DNA of 64,000 nucleotides from Paramagnetospirillum caucaseum (GTDB lineage Bacteria; Pseudomonadota; Alphaproteobacteria; Rhodospirillales; Magnetospirillaceae). Position numbers and translations under genes: made by a program. Positions 24,249 to 34,481 of the stretch are shown one piece after another; position 1 is the first letter of the stretch, and each line of letters begins with the position of its first letter. The stretch is from the NCBI RefSeq assembly GCF_000342045.1, contig NZ_AONQ01000001.1:1-64000 (forward strand). Direction: 5' to 3'. The notes under the pieces were generated by a model. The model did no database searches. It had not been told where the DNA came from and worked only from the letters and a program-made list of their open reading frames with translations.

Positions 24249-25427
24249 CTACAGCCCCGTCTTGCCGGCGCGGCTGGTGAAGAAGATGCCGCTGGGCTTG
24301 ACGGCGGGCAGTTCCGCCACCGGGGCCAGGGTCTCGGTGTCGTAGACCACCACCTTGTCGGAATCCCGGGCCGACAGCCACACCCGCTCGCCCTTGGCGG
24401 TGAATTCCATGTGCAGGATGGCCAGCCCCGGCTCCAGGGTCTTGATCACCGTCTTGGTCTGCGTATCGATCACCTGGACCTTGGAGTAATCGGGCAGGGC
24501 GAAATTGACCCACACCTGCTTGCCGTCGGGCCGCGCCATGGCGAAGACCGGCTGGCCCGCCACGTCGACACGGGCCTTTTCCGTCCATTTGCCCTTGTCC
24601 ACCACCAGCACCTGATGATGCCCGATGGCCGGCAGCCACACCTCGTCGCCGGCCACCGCCCAGCCGCGCAGATGGGGCATCTTGTAGACCGGCAGGGCCT
24701 CCTTGCCCTTGCCGTAATGGTCGAGGATGCGCTTCACACCCTTGTCGGGGTTCCACAGGTCGAGCAGCGCGATGCCGTCCTCGCCGAACAGCCCGGCCAG
24801 ATACCAGCGCCCGTCGCCGGTGATCAGCGCGTCATAGGGCAGCTTGCCGATATTGGTGTGCTTGGTGAGCCTGGGGGCCTTGGGGTCGGTCAGGTCGGCG
24901 ATCCAGATCTCGCCGGCGTCGTAGAGGGAATAGATGAAGCGCCGGCCCGACAGGTCGGCGATGCCGATCACCTTGCTGGCCTTGCCGTCGGCGCCGATGG
25001 CGGGAATGTCGGCCACCTGCTCCAGCGTGGCGGCGTCGAACACCTTGATGCCGCCCGGCGTGTAATTGGCCACCGCCACCAGCGAGCCGTCCTGGGAAAT
25101 GGCGCCGCCGATGGAATTGCCCGACTGCATCACCCGCCCGGCGATGGCGCCGCTCAGGATGTCCACCTTGGTCAGCCCGCCGTCGCGGCCGAACACATAG
25201 GCGAAGCGCTGATCGCGGGAATAGACCAGGGCGGCGTGGGACAGATCGCCCAGGCCGGACACGCTGGCCAGCTTGGTGGACGTGCTGTTCTCCACCACCA
25301 TCAGGCGGCCGTCGGCGCGCTCCACCACTAGGCCGAGGTCGCCGGTACCGCGCAGGACGGGCTGGCAGGCCGACAGCAGGCCGAGGCCCAGACCAAGGCC
25401 CAGAACGGTGGCGGCAAGGCGCTTCAT
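24249..25427 (-). CDS. nirF: NirF, heme d1 biosynthesis protein (lipoprotein)
   Basis: 392 residues. The ATG at 25427 overlaps the nirC stop (ATGA). N-terminus MKRLAATVLGLGLGLGLLSAC is a lipoprotein signal with Cys at 21 as the anchored residue. A seven- or eight-bladed propeller related to the d1 domain of NirS follows (GDGRWYLAGLFGEDGIALLDLWNPDKG, DEVWLPAIGHHQVLVVDKG). NirF is required for a late, periplasmic step of heme d1 synthesis. Confidence 0.93.
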   Translation of the reverse strand: MKRLAATVLGLGLGLGLLSACQPVLRGTGDLGLVVERADGRLMVVENSTSTKLASVSGLGDLSHAALVYSRDQRFAYVFGRDGGLTKVDILSGAIAGRVMQSGNSIGGAISQDGSLVAVANYTPGGIKVFDAATLEQVADIPAIGADGKASKVIGIADLSGRRFIYSLYDAGEIWIADLTDPKAPRLTKHTNIGKLPYDALITGDGRWYLAGLFGEDGIALLDLWNPDKGVKRILDHYGKGKEALPVYKMPHLRGWAVAGDEVWLPAIGHHQVLVVDKGKWTEKARVDVAGQPVFAMARPDGKQVWVNFALPDYSKVQVIDTQTKTVIKTLEPGLAILHMEFTAKGERVWLSARDSDKVVVYDTETLAPVAELPAVKPSGIFFTSRAGKTGL

Positions 25428-25744
25428 TTCAGCTCTCCCATCAGATAGGCGGCGATCCAGGCCGCCTCCTCGCGGCTCAGCATGGCCTTCCACGGCGGCA
25501 TGGGGGTGCCGGGGCGCCCCTCCAGGATGGTCTCGATCACCGCTTCCGCCGACAGCTTGGCCAAGTCTTCCTGCCGCAGGGGCGAGCCCAGCCCGCCCTG
25601 GCGAGTCATGCCGTGGCATGAACCGCAATCCTGGGCCACCATGTCCTTGAGCTTGGCCTGACGCGCCGGTGCGACCTCCGCCGCCGCCGGCCACGCCGCC
25701 AGCGCCAACACCACCGCTCCCGTCACTGCCGCAAGCATTCGCAT
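25424..25744 (-). CDS. nirC: NirC, small periplasmic cytochrome c
   Basis: 106 residues from the ATG at 25744, giving signal peptide MRMLAAVTGAVVLALAAWPAAAE. One heme c site, CGSCH, and a distal Met in GTPMPPWKAML. The pattern is a class I c-type cytochrome. NirC has been implicated as electron acceptor or donor around NirN/NirF in heme d1 synthesis. Lies 90 bases after nirE. Confidence 0.88.
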   Translation of the reverse strand: MRMLAAVTGAVVLALAAWPAAAEVAPARQAKLKDMVAQDCGSCHGMTRQGGLGSPLRQEDLAKLSAEAVIETILEGRPGTPMPPWKAMLSREEAAWIAAYLMGELK

Positions 25745-25833
25745 CCTCGGCCCTCCCACAGGCTGAGCGAGGAATATCACTCCCCGTTCCCCAGCGGCTT
25801 GACGTTGAGCAAGAGTTTGGAACCTGACCAATC

Positions 25834-26634
25834 TCACGCCTCGGCGGCGCCGGCCCATTCGGCCATGTCCTGCTCGGCGGCCAGGGCCACCACCTTGCCG
25901 ATGATCAGCAAGGCGGGCGGCTCCACCTGCCAGCGGGCCACATCGGCCTCCAGTTCGGCCAGGGTGCCGCGCAGCACCCGCTGGGCCGCCGTAGTGCCCT
26001 TTTCCACCACCGCCACCGGAGTGGCGGGGTCGAGGCCGGCGCCGGTCAGCCCCCGGGAGATCAGGCCGGTGGTGCCCACCCCCATGTAGACCACCAGGGT
26101 GCAGGAGGGATCGGCCAGCCGTTCCCAGTCCAGGTCCAGGGTCTGGTCCTCCAGCAGATGGCCGGTGACCAGACGGACGCTGCGCGCCACCTCGCGGTGG
26201 GTCAGCGGAATGCCGGTGGCGGCGGCGCAGCCGGCGGCGGCGGTGATGCCCGGCACCACCTCGGTGGCGATGCCGTAGCGGGCCAGATACATGGCCTCCT
26301 CGCCGCCCCGACCGAAGACATAGGGGTCGCCGCCCTTGAGACGGACCACCTTGCGGCCGGGCCGGGCCAGGCTGACCAGCAGATCGTTGATCTGGTCCTG
26401 GGGCAGCAGGTGATGGCCCTTGGCCTTGCCCACCGAGATGCGGGTGGTGCCCGGCGGAATCAGGTCGAGAATGCCGTCGCCCACCAGACGGTCGTAGACC
26501 ACCACGTCCGCCGACGAGATCAGGCGCAGCGCCTTGACCGTCAGCAGATCGGGATCGCCCGGCCCCGCCCCCACCAGATGGACCAGCGGCCTCACATCAT
26601 CGGCCATATCGCCCCCGTCCCCCCTGTTGCTCAC
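25834..26634 (-). CDS. nirE: NirE, uroporphyrinogen-III C-methyltransferase
   Basis: 266 residues from a GTG that overlaps the cupredoxin stop (GTGA); an ATG at 26607 is the alternative start. SAM-dependent tetrapyrrole methylase motifs: LVGAGPGDPDLLTVKALRLI, VVYDRLV, RLKGGDPYVFGRGGEEA, EVVPGITAA and TLVVYMGVG. It methylates uroporphyrinogen III to precorrin-2, committing it to siroheme and heme d1. Within the nir operon the dedicated NirE role is more likely than a general CobA. Confidence 0.93.
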   Translation of the reverse strand: MSNRGDGGDMADDVRPLVHLVGAGPGDPDLLTVKALRLISSADVVVYDRLVGDGILDLIPPGTTRISVGKAKGHHLLPQDQINDLLVSLARPGRKVVRLKGGDPYVFGRGGEEAMYLARYGIATEVVPGITAAAGCAAATGIPLTHREVARSVRLVTGHLLEDQTLDLDWERLADPSCTLVVYMGVGTTGLISRGLTGAGLDPATPVAVVEKGTTAAQRVLRGTLAELEADVARWQVEPPALLIIGKVVALAAEQDMAEWAGAAEA

Positions 26635-26966
26635 GGCGTCACTTCGACGGTTCCGACCATCTCCGGGTGCGGCCCGCAGCGGTACGGATAGGTGCCCGGC
26701 CTGTCGAAGGTCCGTTTCCAGCTTTCCCCCGGAAACAGCCGGTCGGATTCCTCCAGCCCTTCCTGTTCGAAGAACACGCTGTGGCTGGTACGCTTCTCGT
26801 CATTGACCCATTCCACCGTGGTGCCGGGCTTGATCCTCAGCGCCTGGGGCATGAACAGGTTCTTGTCCATGCCCACCCGGACGGTGTCGCCCGCCCGGGC
26901 GGCGGAGGGGCCGGTCAGGACCAGGGCCGCACCGCCGAGCAGGATCAGCAGGAACCGACGCGTCAT
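26631..26966 (-). CDS. Small periplasmic cupredoxin
   Basis: 111 residues with signal peptide MTRRFLLILLGGAALVLTGPSAARAG. The mature domain has the plastocyanin-like pattern: GTTVEWVNDEKRTSHSVFF with the first His ligand, then YRCGPHPEMVGTVEV with Cys, His and Met ligands of a type 1 copper site. Probably donates electrons to the nitrite reductase or accepts them from the multiheme proteins encoded just upstream in the operon. Not a blue copper nitrite reductase: far too short. Confidence 0.82.
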   Translation of the reverse strand: MTRRFLLILLGGAALVLTGPSAARAGDTVRVGMDKNLFMPQALRIKPGTTVEWVNDEKRTSHSVFFEQEGLEESDRLFPGESWKRTFDRPGTYPYRCGPHPEMVGTVEVTP

Positions 26967-26987
26967 GACCGGCCTCCGTTTCCTGGA

Positions 26988-27998
26988 TTACGGCAGCTTC
27001 ATCGCCTTGATCTCGCCCTCGGCGTCCAGACCCAGCTTCATGTCGAGGGACACGTGGTGGAAGCGGCCGTTGGCGAAGTCGTCGTGGACGGCGAAGCCGA
27101 CAGTATAGCTCTTGCCCGCCTCGAGGGCCACCGTGCCCGGCTGGGCGCTCTTCAGCTTGCGGGTCATGGTCACCACCCAGTTGCCGCCCTCCTTCTTGCC
27201 CGAGGCGGTGAGGTCGGTGCCCGGCTTGAGCACGCGCTCGGCCAGGACGTAGCCGTGCTCGGCGGCGCCCGACGACTTCCAGCGCAGCAGTTCCAGGAAG
27301 CCGCCGTTCTTCAGCAGGGCGTCCAAATCGGCCTGGGGCTTCAGCTTGTCCCAGTTGTCGCGCTTGGCGGTGTCGAACTGGGTGCGGCTTTCGGGAACAT
27401 ACTTGGTGACGTAGCCGGCCTTGGTGTCGATGCCCTTCACCGCACCCAGCGCGGCCGCCGCCGGAGCGGTCGGCATGTCACGGGCGTCGGAGTGGCAGCT
27501 GGTCCAGCAGCCCGAGCGGGCCGCCATGTCCACCTTGCCGCCGTCGATCATCATGGCGACCTTGACCTCGTTGTCGGGGTCGAGCTTGCCGCCCTTGGCG
27601 AAGGGTACGTCGGCATGGGGGCCGGCGGGAAATTCGAAGCGCAGGTAAAGGTTCTCGGCATCGTAGGCCGCCTTGACCTTCAGCGGGAAGGCGGGGCGCT
27701 TGCCCGCGATGGGGGTCTTCTCGGCCTTGGCGCCGGACACCAGCTTGGCCCCCATGTCGGTGGCCTCCTGGGAATGGCACTCGAAGCAGCGGTCGCCCTT
27801 CTTGAAGGCGCGCACGCCGCCGTGGTCGGCGCCAGTCAGAATCCATTCCATGGAGGTCTGGCCGGGATAGAACAGCATGGTTTCGGAAACGGGCACCCCG
27901 TCCCAGTTGACCGCCTTGGGGGCGGCATGGGCGGCACCGGCCACCAGGGTCGAGACGGCGAAAGCCGCGGCGGCGGCATGAAACGCGAACTTACCCAT
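26988..27998 (-). CDS. Periplasmic haem-binding protein (ethylbenzene dehydrogenase gamma-like domain), paralogue of the NirT fusion
   Basis: 336 residues from ATG 27998, chosen because GGGAGGG lies about 9 bases upstream (ATG at 28004 is too close to it). Signal peptide MGKFAFHAAAAAFAVSTLVAGAAHA. Mature protein carries CFECH and an unusual CWTSCH (three residues between the Cys). The domain resembles the haem-binding cytochrome c-552/DMSO reductase-like family. It is highly similar, over its full length, to the C-terminal half of the preceding gene product, so the two arose by duplication. Probable electron carrier in nitrite or nitrate respiration. Confidence 0.75.
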   Translation of the reverse strand: MGKFAFHAAAAAFAVSTLVAGAAHAAPKAVNWDGVPVSETMLFYPGQTSMEWILTGADHGGVRAFKKGDRCFECHSQEATDMGAKLVSGAKAEKTPIAGKRPAFPLKVKAAYDAENLYLRFEFPAGPHADVPFAKGGKLDPDNEVKVAMMIDGGKVDMAARSGCWTSCHSDARDMPTAPAAAALGAVKGIDTKAGYVTKYVPESRTQFDTAKRDNWDKLKPQADLDALLKNGGFLELLRWKSSGAAEHGYVLAERVLKPGTDLTASGKKEGGNWVVTMTRKLKSAQPGTVALEAGKSYTVGFAVHDDFANGRFHHVSLDMKLGLDAEGEIKAMKLP

Positions 27999-28069
27999 CT
28001 GCATTTCCCTCCCAGGATAAAACGACCGGATGCGGAGTCCCCACCCCGCATCCGGCCTTGTCCGTCAGG

Positions 28070-29719
28070 CTACATCTTGACCGCCTTGATCTCCCCTTCG
28101 GCGTCCAGACCCAGCTTCAGGTCGAGGGACACGTGGTGGAAGCGGCCGTTGGTGAAGTCGTCGTGGATGGCGAAGCCGACGCTGTACGACTGACCGGCGG
28201 CCAGATTGACCTGGCCCGGCTGGGTCGCCTTGAGACGGCGGACCATGGTGACCACCCACTTGTCGCCTTCCTTCTTGCCGGTATAGGCGACGTCGTTGGC
28301 GGCCTTCAGCACGCGCTCGGCCAGGACGTAGCCCTGTTCCGACGCGCCCGAGGATTTCCAGCGGGTCAGGTCGAGGAAGGTGCCGCCGGCCAGCAGGGCG
28401 TCGATGTCGGCCTGGGGCTTCAGCTTGTCCCAGTTGTCGCGCTTGGTGGTGTCGAACTGGGTGCGGCTTTCCGGCACATATTTGGTGACGTAGCCCGCCT
28501 TGGTGTCGATGCCCTGGACGGCGCCCAGGGCGCCGGCGGCCGGCGCGTTCGGCATGTCGCGGGCGTCGGCGTGGCAGCTGGTCCAGCAGCCCGAGCGGGC
28601 TCCCATGTCCACCTTGCCGTTGTCGATCATCATGGCGACCTTCATCTCGTTCTCGGGGTCGAGCTTGCCGCCCGCGGCGAACGGCACCGGATTGTGCGGG
28701 CTGGCCGGGAATTCGAGACGCAGGTACAGGTTGTCCGCGTCGTACGCCGCCTTGATGGACAGCGGGACGGCGGGACGCTTGCCGGGAATGGGGGTCTTTT
28801 CCGCCTTGGAGCCGGACACCATCTTGGCGCCCATGTCGGCGGCCTCGTTGCTGTGGCACTCGAAGCAGCGGTCGCCCTTCTTGAAGGCGCGGGTGCCGCC
28901 GTGGTCGGTGCCGGTCAGAATCCATTCCATGGCGGTCTGGCCGGGGTAGAACAGCACGGTCTTGGTCTCTGCCACCTTGCTCCAGTCCACGGCCTTGCCG
29001 GTGACGGGGGGCAGGGCGGCGCCGCCGGCGGCCGGAGCCGCGACGGTGGCGGTGGCCGCAGCCGGAGCGGCGGCGGTCTTGGTCGCGGCCTTCTTGGCGT
29101 CGGCCTCGGCCTTCTTCTTGGCCTCCTCGGCGGCCTTCTGCTCCTCCTCCTGCTCCAGCAGGTGGTGGACCGGCTTGTGGGCGATGCCCTTGTGGCAGTC
29201 GATGCAGGTGCCGCCCTCGGCCTGGGCGTTCTCGTGCTGCTTCTTGGCGCGCTGCTTCTGCACGGCCGGATTCATCTGGTCGAAGGCATGGCAATTGCGG
29301 CATTCCCGCGAATCCGTGCTCTTCATGGTCTCCCAGACGCGCTTGGCCAACTGGTAGCGCTTGCCGTCGAACTTCTCGGGGGTGTTGACGGTGCCCATCA
29401 GCCAGTGGAACACCTCGCCGCTGGCCTGAATCTTGCGGACGAACTTGTGGACCCAGTCCCTGGGCACGTGACAGTCGGAACACGTGGCCCGCACACCGGA
29501 ACGGTTGGTGTAGTGGACGGTCTTCACATACTCCTGGTAGACGTTATCCTTCATCTCATGGCAATTGATGCAGAAGCCAAGCGTGTTGGTGGCTTCCATC
29601 GCCGTGTTGAAGGCGCCCCAGAACATGATGCCGCCGACGAAGATCACCCCGGCGCCGAACAACGACGCGCCCAGGACTTTCATCCGCAGCAGTTTTCCGA
29701 GCAAGGATTCAGTAGCCAT
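28070..29719 (-). CDS. nirT: NapC/NirT-type tetrahaem cytochrome fused to an ethylbenzene dehydrogenase-like haem-binding domain
   Basis: 549 residues from ATG 29719 after GGGGAGCGCA. Residues 1-200: a membrane helix (LGASLFGAGVIFVGGIMFWG) and four heme c sites, CINCH, CSDCH, CRNCH and CIDCH, as in NapC/NirT quinol dehydrogenases. Then a charged helix and Ala/Pro-rich linker to about residue 265. Residues 265-549: a haem-binding domain with CFECH and CWTSCH, nearly matching the next gene's protein. NirT proteins take electrons from quinol to periplasmic nitrite reductase; the fusion would add a terminal carrier. First gene of the operon. Gene symbol by the N-terminal half only. Confidence 0.8.
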   Translation of the reverse strand: MATESLLGKLLRMKVLGASLFGAGVIFVGGIMFWGAFNTAMEATNTLGFCINCHEMKDNVYQEYVKTVHYTNRSGVRATCSDCHVPRDWVHKFVRKIQASGEVFHWLMGTVNTPEKFDGKRYQLAKRVWETMKSTDSRECRNCHAFDQMNPAVQKQRAKKQHENAQAEGGTCIDCHKGIAHKPVHHLLEQEEEQKAAEEAKKKAEADAKKAATKTAAAPAAATATVAAPAAGGAALPPVTGKAVDWSKVAETKTVLFYPGQTAMEWILTGTDHGGTRAFKKGDRCFECHSNEAADMGAKMVSGSKAEKTPIPGKRPAVPLSIKAAYDADNLYLRLEFPASPHNPVPFAAGGKLDPENEMKVAMMIDNGKVDMGARSGCWTSCHADARDMPNAPAAGALGAVQGIDTKAGYVTKYVPESRTQFDTTKRDNWDKLKPQADIDALLAGGTFLDLTRWKSSGASEQGYVLAERVLKAANDVAYTGKKEGDKWVVTMVRRLKATQPGQVNLAAGQSYSVGFAIHDDFTNGRFHHVSLDLKLGLDAEGEIKAVKM

Positions 29720-29967
29720 TGCGCTCCCCAGCGTACCCGAGTTGCCCGCCCTCAAGTGAAACCGATACCATGACGGATCGGAATCCGACTTGACCTTGGA
29801 CAATGATTGATCGGGACGCGGGGCCGGTTTCCATGGAGGCCTGCGTCCCTGACACTCTTCCGGTCAGGCCCGCGCCTTCCTCCTGTCCGCTTGCGCGGAC
29901 GCCCTCCGGACGGCATGCGCGGGCTCCGGAATGTGACGGACTGTAATCATCACCGGCGGCAATAGAC

Positions 29968-29981
29968 GTGATCTTGATCAA
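29968..29981. promoter_or_regulatory. FNR/DNR-type box upstream of the nirT-nirN operon
   Basis: GTGAT-cttg-ATCAA matches TTGAT-N4-ATCAA at 9 of 10 positions. It lies 249 bases upstream of the nirT-like start and 170 upstream of the first Crp/Fnr gene, so it could control either side. A weaker match, TTAAC-caag-ATCAA, lies at 30057-30070. Confidence 0.65.
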
Positions 29982-30150
29982 TTTACCTTGGGTTTGCCCG
30001 CCTTCATTAACATTAGGTCAGTCTAAAATAAAGACACCCCCGCGCCCCCTCCCCCCTTAACCAAGATCAAGTCGCCGCATTCTTTTTAGAGAGATGATAA
30101 TGAATGTTCGGGGGCGGCATCATCGAGTGCTCCCGGCGGCGGGAGGAACG

Positions 30151-30831
30151 ATGAATTCCGACACCCTGTGCGCGATGAGGCGAAGCCGGCTGTTTTCGGC
30201 GATTCCTGCCGCGGACGTTGCCGTCCTGCTGGAGGGGCACCGCACGCTGACCCTTCCCGACGGCGCCCTGGCATTCGCCGAGGGGACCCCCGCCGACTCC
30301 CTGCTCCTCGTCCTGTCGGGCGAAATCCTGATCGACCCCTCCGCCGTATCGCCCCAGCTCCGGCTGTCGGTGGGCGACACCGCCGGCGAGGAGGCGGTGC
30401 TGACCGGCACCCCCCATGCCGCGACGGGGCGGGCCGCCGGTCCGGTCACCCTGCTGGCCGTGCCGGCCGGCGTCCTGATGGCCTATCTGGAATCCCATTT
30501 CGACGTGGCCATCGCCACGATCTCGGCCATGGCCGGCCACCTGCGCGAGCAGGTCCGCGAGATCACCGAACTTAAGATGCAGTCCACCGCCGAACGCCTG
30601 GCCAGCTACCTGCTGGCCCTGGCCGGCGACGCCACCGGCCGCGCCGTGGTGCGGCTGCCCTACGAAAAGCGGCATCTGGCCGATCACCTGGGCATGGATC
30701 CGGCGACCCTGTCGCGGGCTTTTGCCAAGCTGCGCGATAAAGGTGTGGTGGCCAGCCGCACCGATAAGGTAGAAATCGCCGATGTGGCGAAGCTGAGGAC
30801 CTATGGCGACTGCGCTGCGTTCACCGCCTAG
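30151..30831 (+). CDS. Crp/Fnr family regulator (1)
   Basis: 226 residues from the ATG at 30151, which has GGGAGGAACG before it; longer in-frame starts lack such a site. N-terminal cNMP-like beta-roll (LFSAIPAADVAVLLEGHRTLTLPDG, VLSGEILID), dimer helix (AMAGHLREQVREITELKMQSTAERLASYLL) and a C-terminal winged helix (RHLADHLGMDPATLSRAFAKLRDKGVV). No Cys cluster for an Fe-S centre, so it is of the DNR/NnrR type, likely sensing nitric oxide through heme. Divergent from the nir operon, it is a probable activator of it. Confidence 0.8.
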   Translation: MNSDTLCAMRRSRLFSAIPAADVAVLLEGHRTLTLPDGALAFAEGTPADSLLLVLSGEILIDPSAVSPQLRLSVGDTAGEEAVLTGTPHAATGRAAGPVTLLAVPAGVLMAYLESHFDVAIATISAMAGHLREQVREITELKMQSTAERLASYLLALAGDATGRAVVRLPYEKRHLADHLGMDPATLSRAFAKLRDKGVVASRTDKVEIADVAKLRTYGDCAAFTA

Positions 30832-30838
30832 CGGATCC

Positions 30839-31642
30839 ATGGAACCGAAGATGTCGGGCGGCCCGGTGTCGTGCCCCTGCCATCCGTCCTGCGAGGGTCC
30901 CACCGCCGATTGCGACCGCACGCTGACCACGCCGCAGCGGGTCTTCAAGGGCGTGCGCAGCGCCCAGGAGGTGGTGGCGGCCCTGCCGCTGTTCGACGGC
31001 ATCCTGCCCGACGTGCTCAACCGCCTGCTGGCCGATTCCGCCACCATCACCCGGCGGCGCAGCACCTTGCTGTTCGGGGCCGGCGACGAGGCCGACTGTT
31101 TCTATATCGTGCTCGACGGGGCGGTGAAGCTGTTCGCCCTGGCCCAGGACGGCCGGGAAAGCATCGTCGAGATCTTCGGACCCGGCACCTCGTTCGCCGA
31201 AGCCGCCATGTTGTCCACCGGCCGCTTCCCGCTGCACGCCGAGGTGATCGAGGACGCCACCCTGATCCGGGTCGGGCGCCGCGCCTTTCTTTACACCCTT
31301 CACTCGGACCACGCCCTGGCCTACCGCATGCTGGCCGCCCTGGTGAAGTGGAACCGCCGCCTGGCGGGCGAGATTTCCGACCTCAAGGAACTGACCCCCT
31401 GGCAAAGGGTGGCCGAGTTCCTGCTGGCCCAGACGCCGGCCACCGAGGGTCGGGTCGAGGTGCTGCTGCCCTTCAACAAGGAAGTCCTGGCCAGCCGGGT
31501 GGGAATCCGCCGCGAAAGCCTGTCGCGGGTGCTGGGCCGGCTGCGCGTGCTGGGAGTGCATACTTCCGGCAATGCCGTCCAGATAGACGATGTAGACCTG
31601 TTGCGCCGCGCCTGCTTCGAAGCCGGCAGCGGCCGCAACTGA
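30839..31642 (+). CDS. Crp/Fnr family regulator (2) with an N-terminal Cys cluster
   Basis: 267 residues from ATG 30839, 7 bases after regulator 1. The N-terminus holds CPCHPSC-EGPTADC, four Cys spaced C-x-C-x3-C-x6-C before the beta-roll (LLFGAGDEADCFYIVLDGAVKLF). The HTH is EVLASRVGIRRESLSRVLGRLRVLGV. Its sensor strand-helix composition resembles DNR-type nitric oxide regulators, but the Cys cluster is unlike the usual FNR spacing. Possibly a redox- or zinc-binding extension. Located between regulator 1 and nirS. Confidence 0.75.
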   Translation: MEPKMSGGPVSCPCHPSCEGPTADCDRTLTTPQRVFKGVRSAQEVVAALPLFDGILPDVLNRLLADSATITRRRSTLLFGAGDEADCFYIVLDGAVKLFALAQDGRESIVEIFGPGTSFAEAAMLSTGRFPLHAEVIEDATLIRVGRRAFLYTLHSDHALAYRMLAALVKWNRRLAGEISDLKELTPWQRVAEFLLAQTPATEGRVEVLLPFNKEVLASRVGIRRESLSRVLGRLRVLGVHTSGNAVQIDDVDLLRRACFEAGSGRN

Positions 31643-31652
31643 TATGTACTGA

Positions 31653-33428
<1,776 letters not shown>

Positions 33429-33449
33429 GACACCAACTCCACCCTACGC

Positions 33450-33483
33450 CCCCGGGGATCGCAAGGTCCCCGGGGATTTTTTT
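33450..33483 (+). terminator. nirS terminator
   Basis: CCCCGGGGATC-gcaa-GGTCCCCGGGG followed by a run of seven T residues, 21 bases after the nirS stop. Confidence 0.92.
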
Positions 33484-33582
33484 GTCCTATGGCCGTCTCG
33501 CAGGACGACCATAGGCCTCATTCCCTCGGTATCTGGCGGAAGGGCGCGTCCTTGTGACGCTCTCCCGGAGCCTGCCCCACAG

Positions 33583-33612
33583 AAAAAAGCCCCCGGTCGC
33601 GAGACCGGGGGC
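33583..33612 (-). terminator. Terminator of the DsbA-like gene
   Basis: GCCCCCGGTC-gcga-GACCGGGGGC with AAAAAA on its left, which reads as a T run on the minus strand, 30 bases after the stop of the DsbA-like gene. Confidence 0.9.
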
Positions 33613-33641
33613 TCTTGCCGTCGGGACAGGACGCGAAAGGA

Positions 33642-34412
33642 TCAGCCGGCCTGCTTGGCGGCGGTGCGGCGCGCCGCGTCCATCAGCTGCTTCAGGGTCT
33701 GCTGGTCGAGAGCGCTGGAGATGATGCGGTCACCGACGATGAAGGTGGGCGTGCCGCCGATGTCCAGGGACCGGGCCAGATCGAAGTTCTTCTTCAGCTG
33801 CTTCTCGAGTTCGGCGCCGCCGATATCCTTCTTCAGCTGCTCGACGTTCATGCCCTGCTCGCCGGCAATCTTGTAGATGACCTTCTCGTCCAGGCGGCCG
33901 CGGAACTTCATGAAGGCGCGGTGGATGTCGTCGTACTTGGCCTGGCTCTGGGCCTTGGCCAGCAGGGCGACGCGGGCGGCCAGCACCGAATCCGGGCCGA
34001 GAATCGGGTATTCCTTGATCACCACGCGGACCTTGCCGTCGGCCTTGATGGCCTCCCACAGGGGGTCGAAGGCCTGCTTGCAGAAACCGCAATTGTAGTC
34101 GCTGAACAGCACGACGGTCAGGTCGCCCTTGAGGTTGCCGCCCTGGGGATCGTCGGCATTCTTGTAGATGTCGTCCTTGCGGGCTTCCAGCATCTTGTGG
34201 GCGTCGGCCTCGGCCTGGGCGCGCATCTTCTCGCGCAGCGCCTCCAGGGCCTCGCCCAGGACCTCGGGATGTTCCATCAGGTAGTCGCGCACCACCTTCT
34301 TGACCGCCTCGGTCTGCTTGGGGGTCAGCGGGACCTCCTGGGCGGCGGCGGGAAAGGAGGCAAGGGCAAGGCCCGACACCATCAGGGCAGCGGCGAAAGT
34401 CTTGGCGATCAT
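33642..34412 (-). CDS. Periplasmic DsbA-family thiol oxidoreductase
   Basis: 256 residues from ATG 34412 with signal peptide MIAKTFAAALMVSGLALASFPAAAQ. Thioredoxin-fold with NCGFCKQAF as the redox site (C-x2-C, CGFC), preceded by a helical N-terminal extension (EALREKMRAQAEADAHKM) as in ScsC/Com1-like trimeric or dimeric DsbA proteins. The cis-Pro region is DIGGTPTFIVG. Role: disulfide exchange in the periplasm; partners not identified. Own terminator downstream; the M48 gene lies 69 bases upstream on the same strand. Confidence 0.85.
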   Translation of the reverse strand: MIAKTFAAALMVSGLALASFPAAAQEVPLTPKQTEAVKKVVRDYLMEHPEVLGEALEALREKMRAQAEADAHKMLEARKDDIYKNADDPQGGNLKGDLTVVLFSDYNCGFCKQAFDPLWEAIKADGKVRVVIKEYPILGPDSVLAARVALLAKAQSQAKYDDIHRAFMKFRGRLDEKVIYKIAGEQGMNVEQLKKDIGGAELEKQLKKNFDLARSLDIGGTPTFIVGDRIISSALDQQTLKQLMDAARRTAAKQAG

Positions 34413-34481
34413 AGGCGAGGCACCCTCAGCAGGCGGAATGATGGCGGGCATATTGGCCGAAGCCGCAAGGCGGGGCAAGAC

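Noticed and set aside
26631-26966. Copper nitrite reductase NirK
   Set aside because: The cupredoxin is only 111 residues with one type 1 copper site and no type 2 ligands; the nitrite reductase here is NirS.
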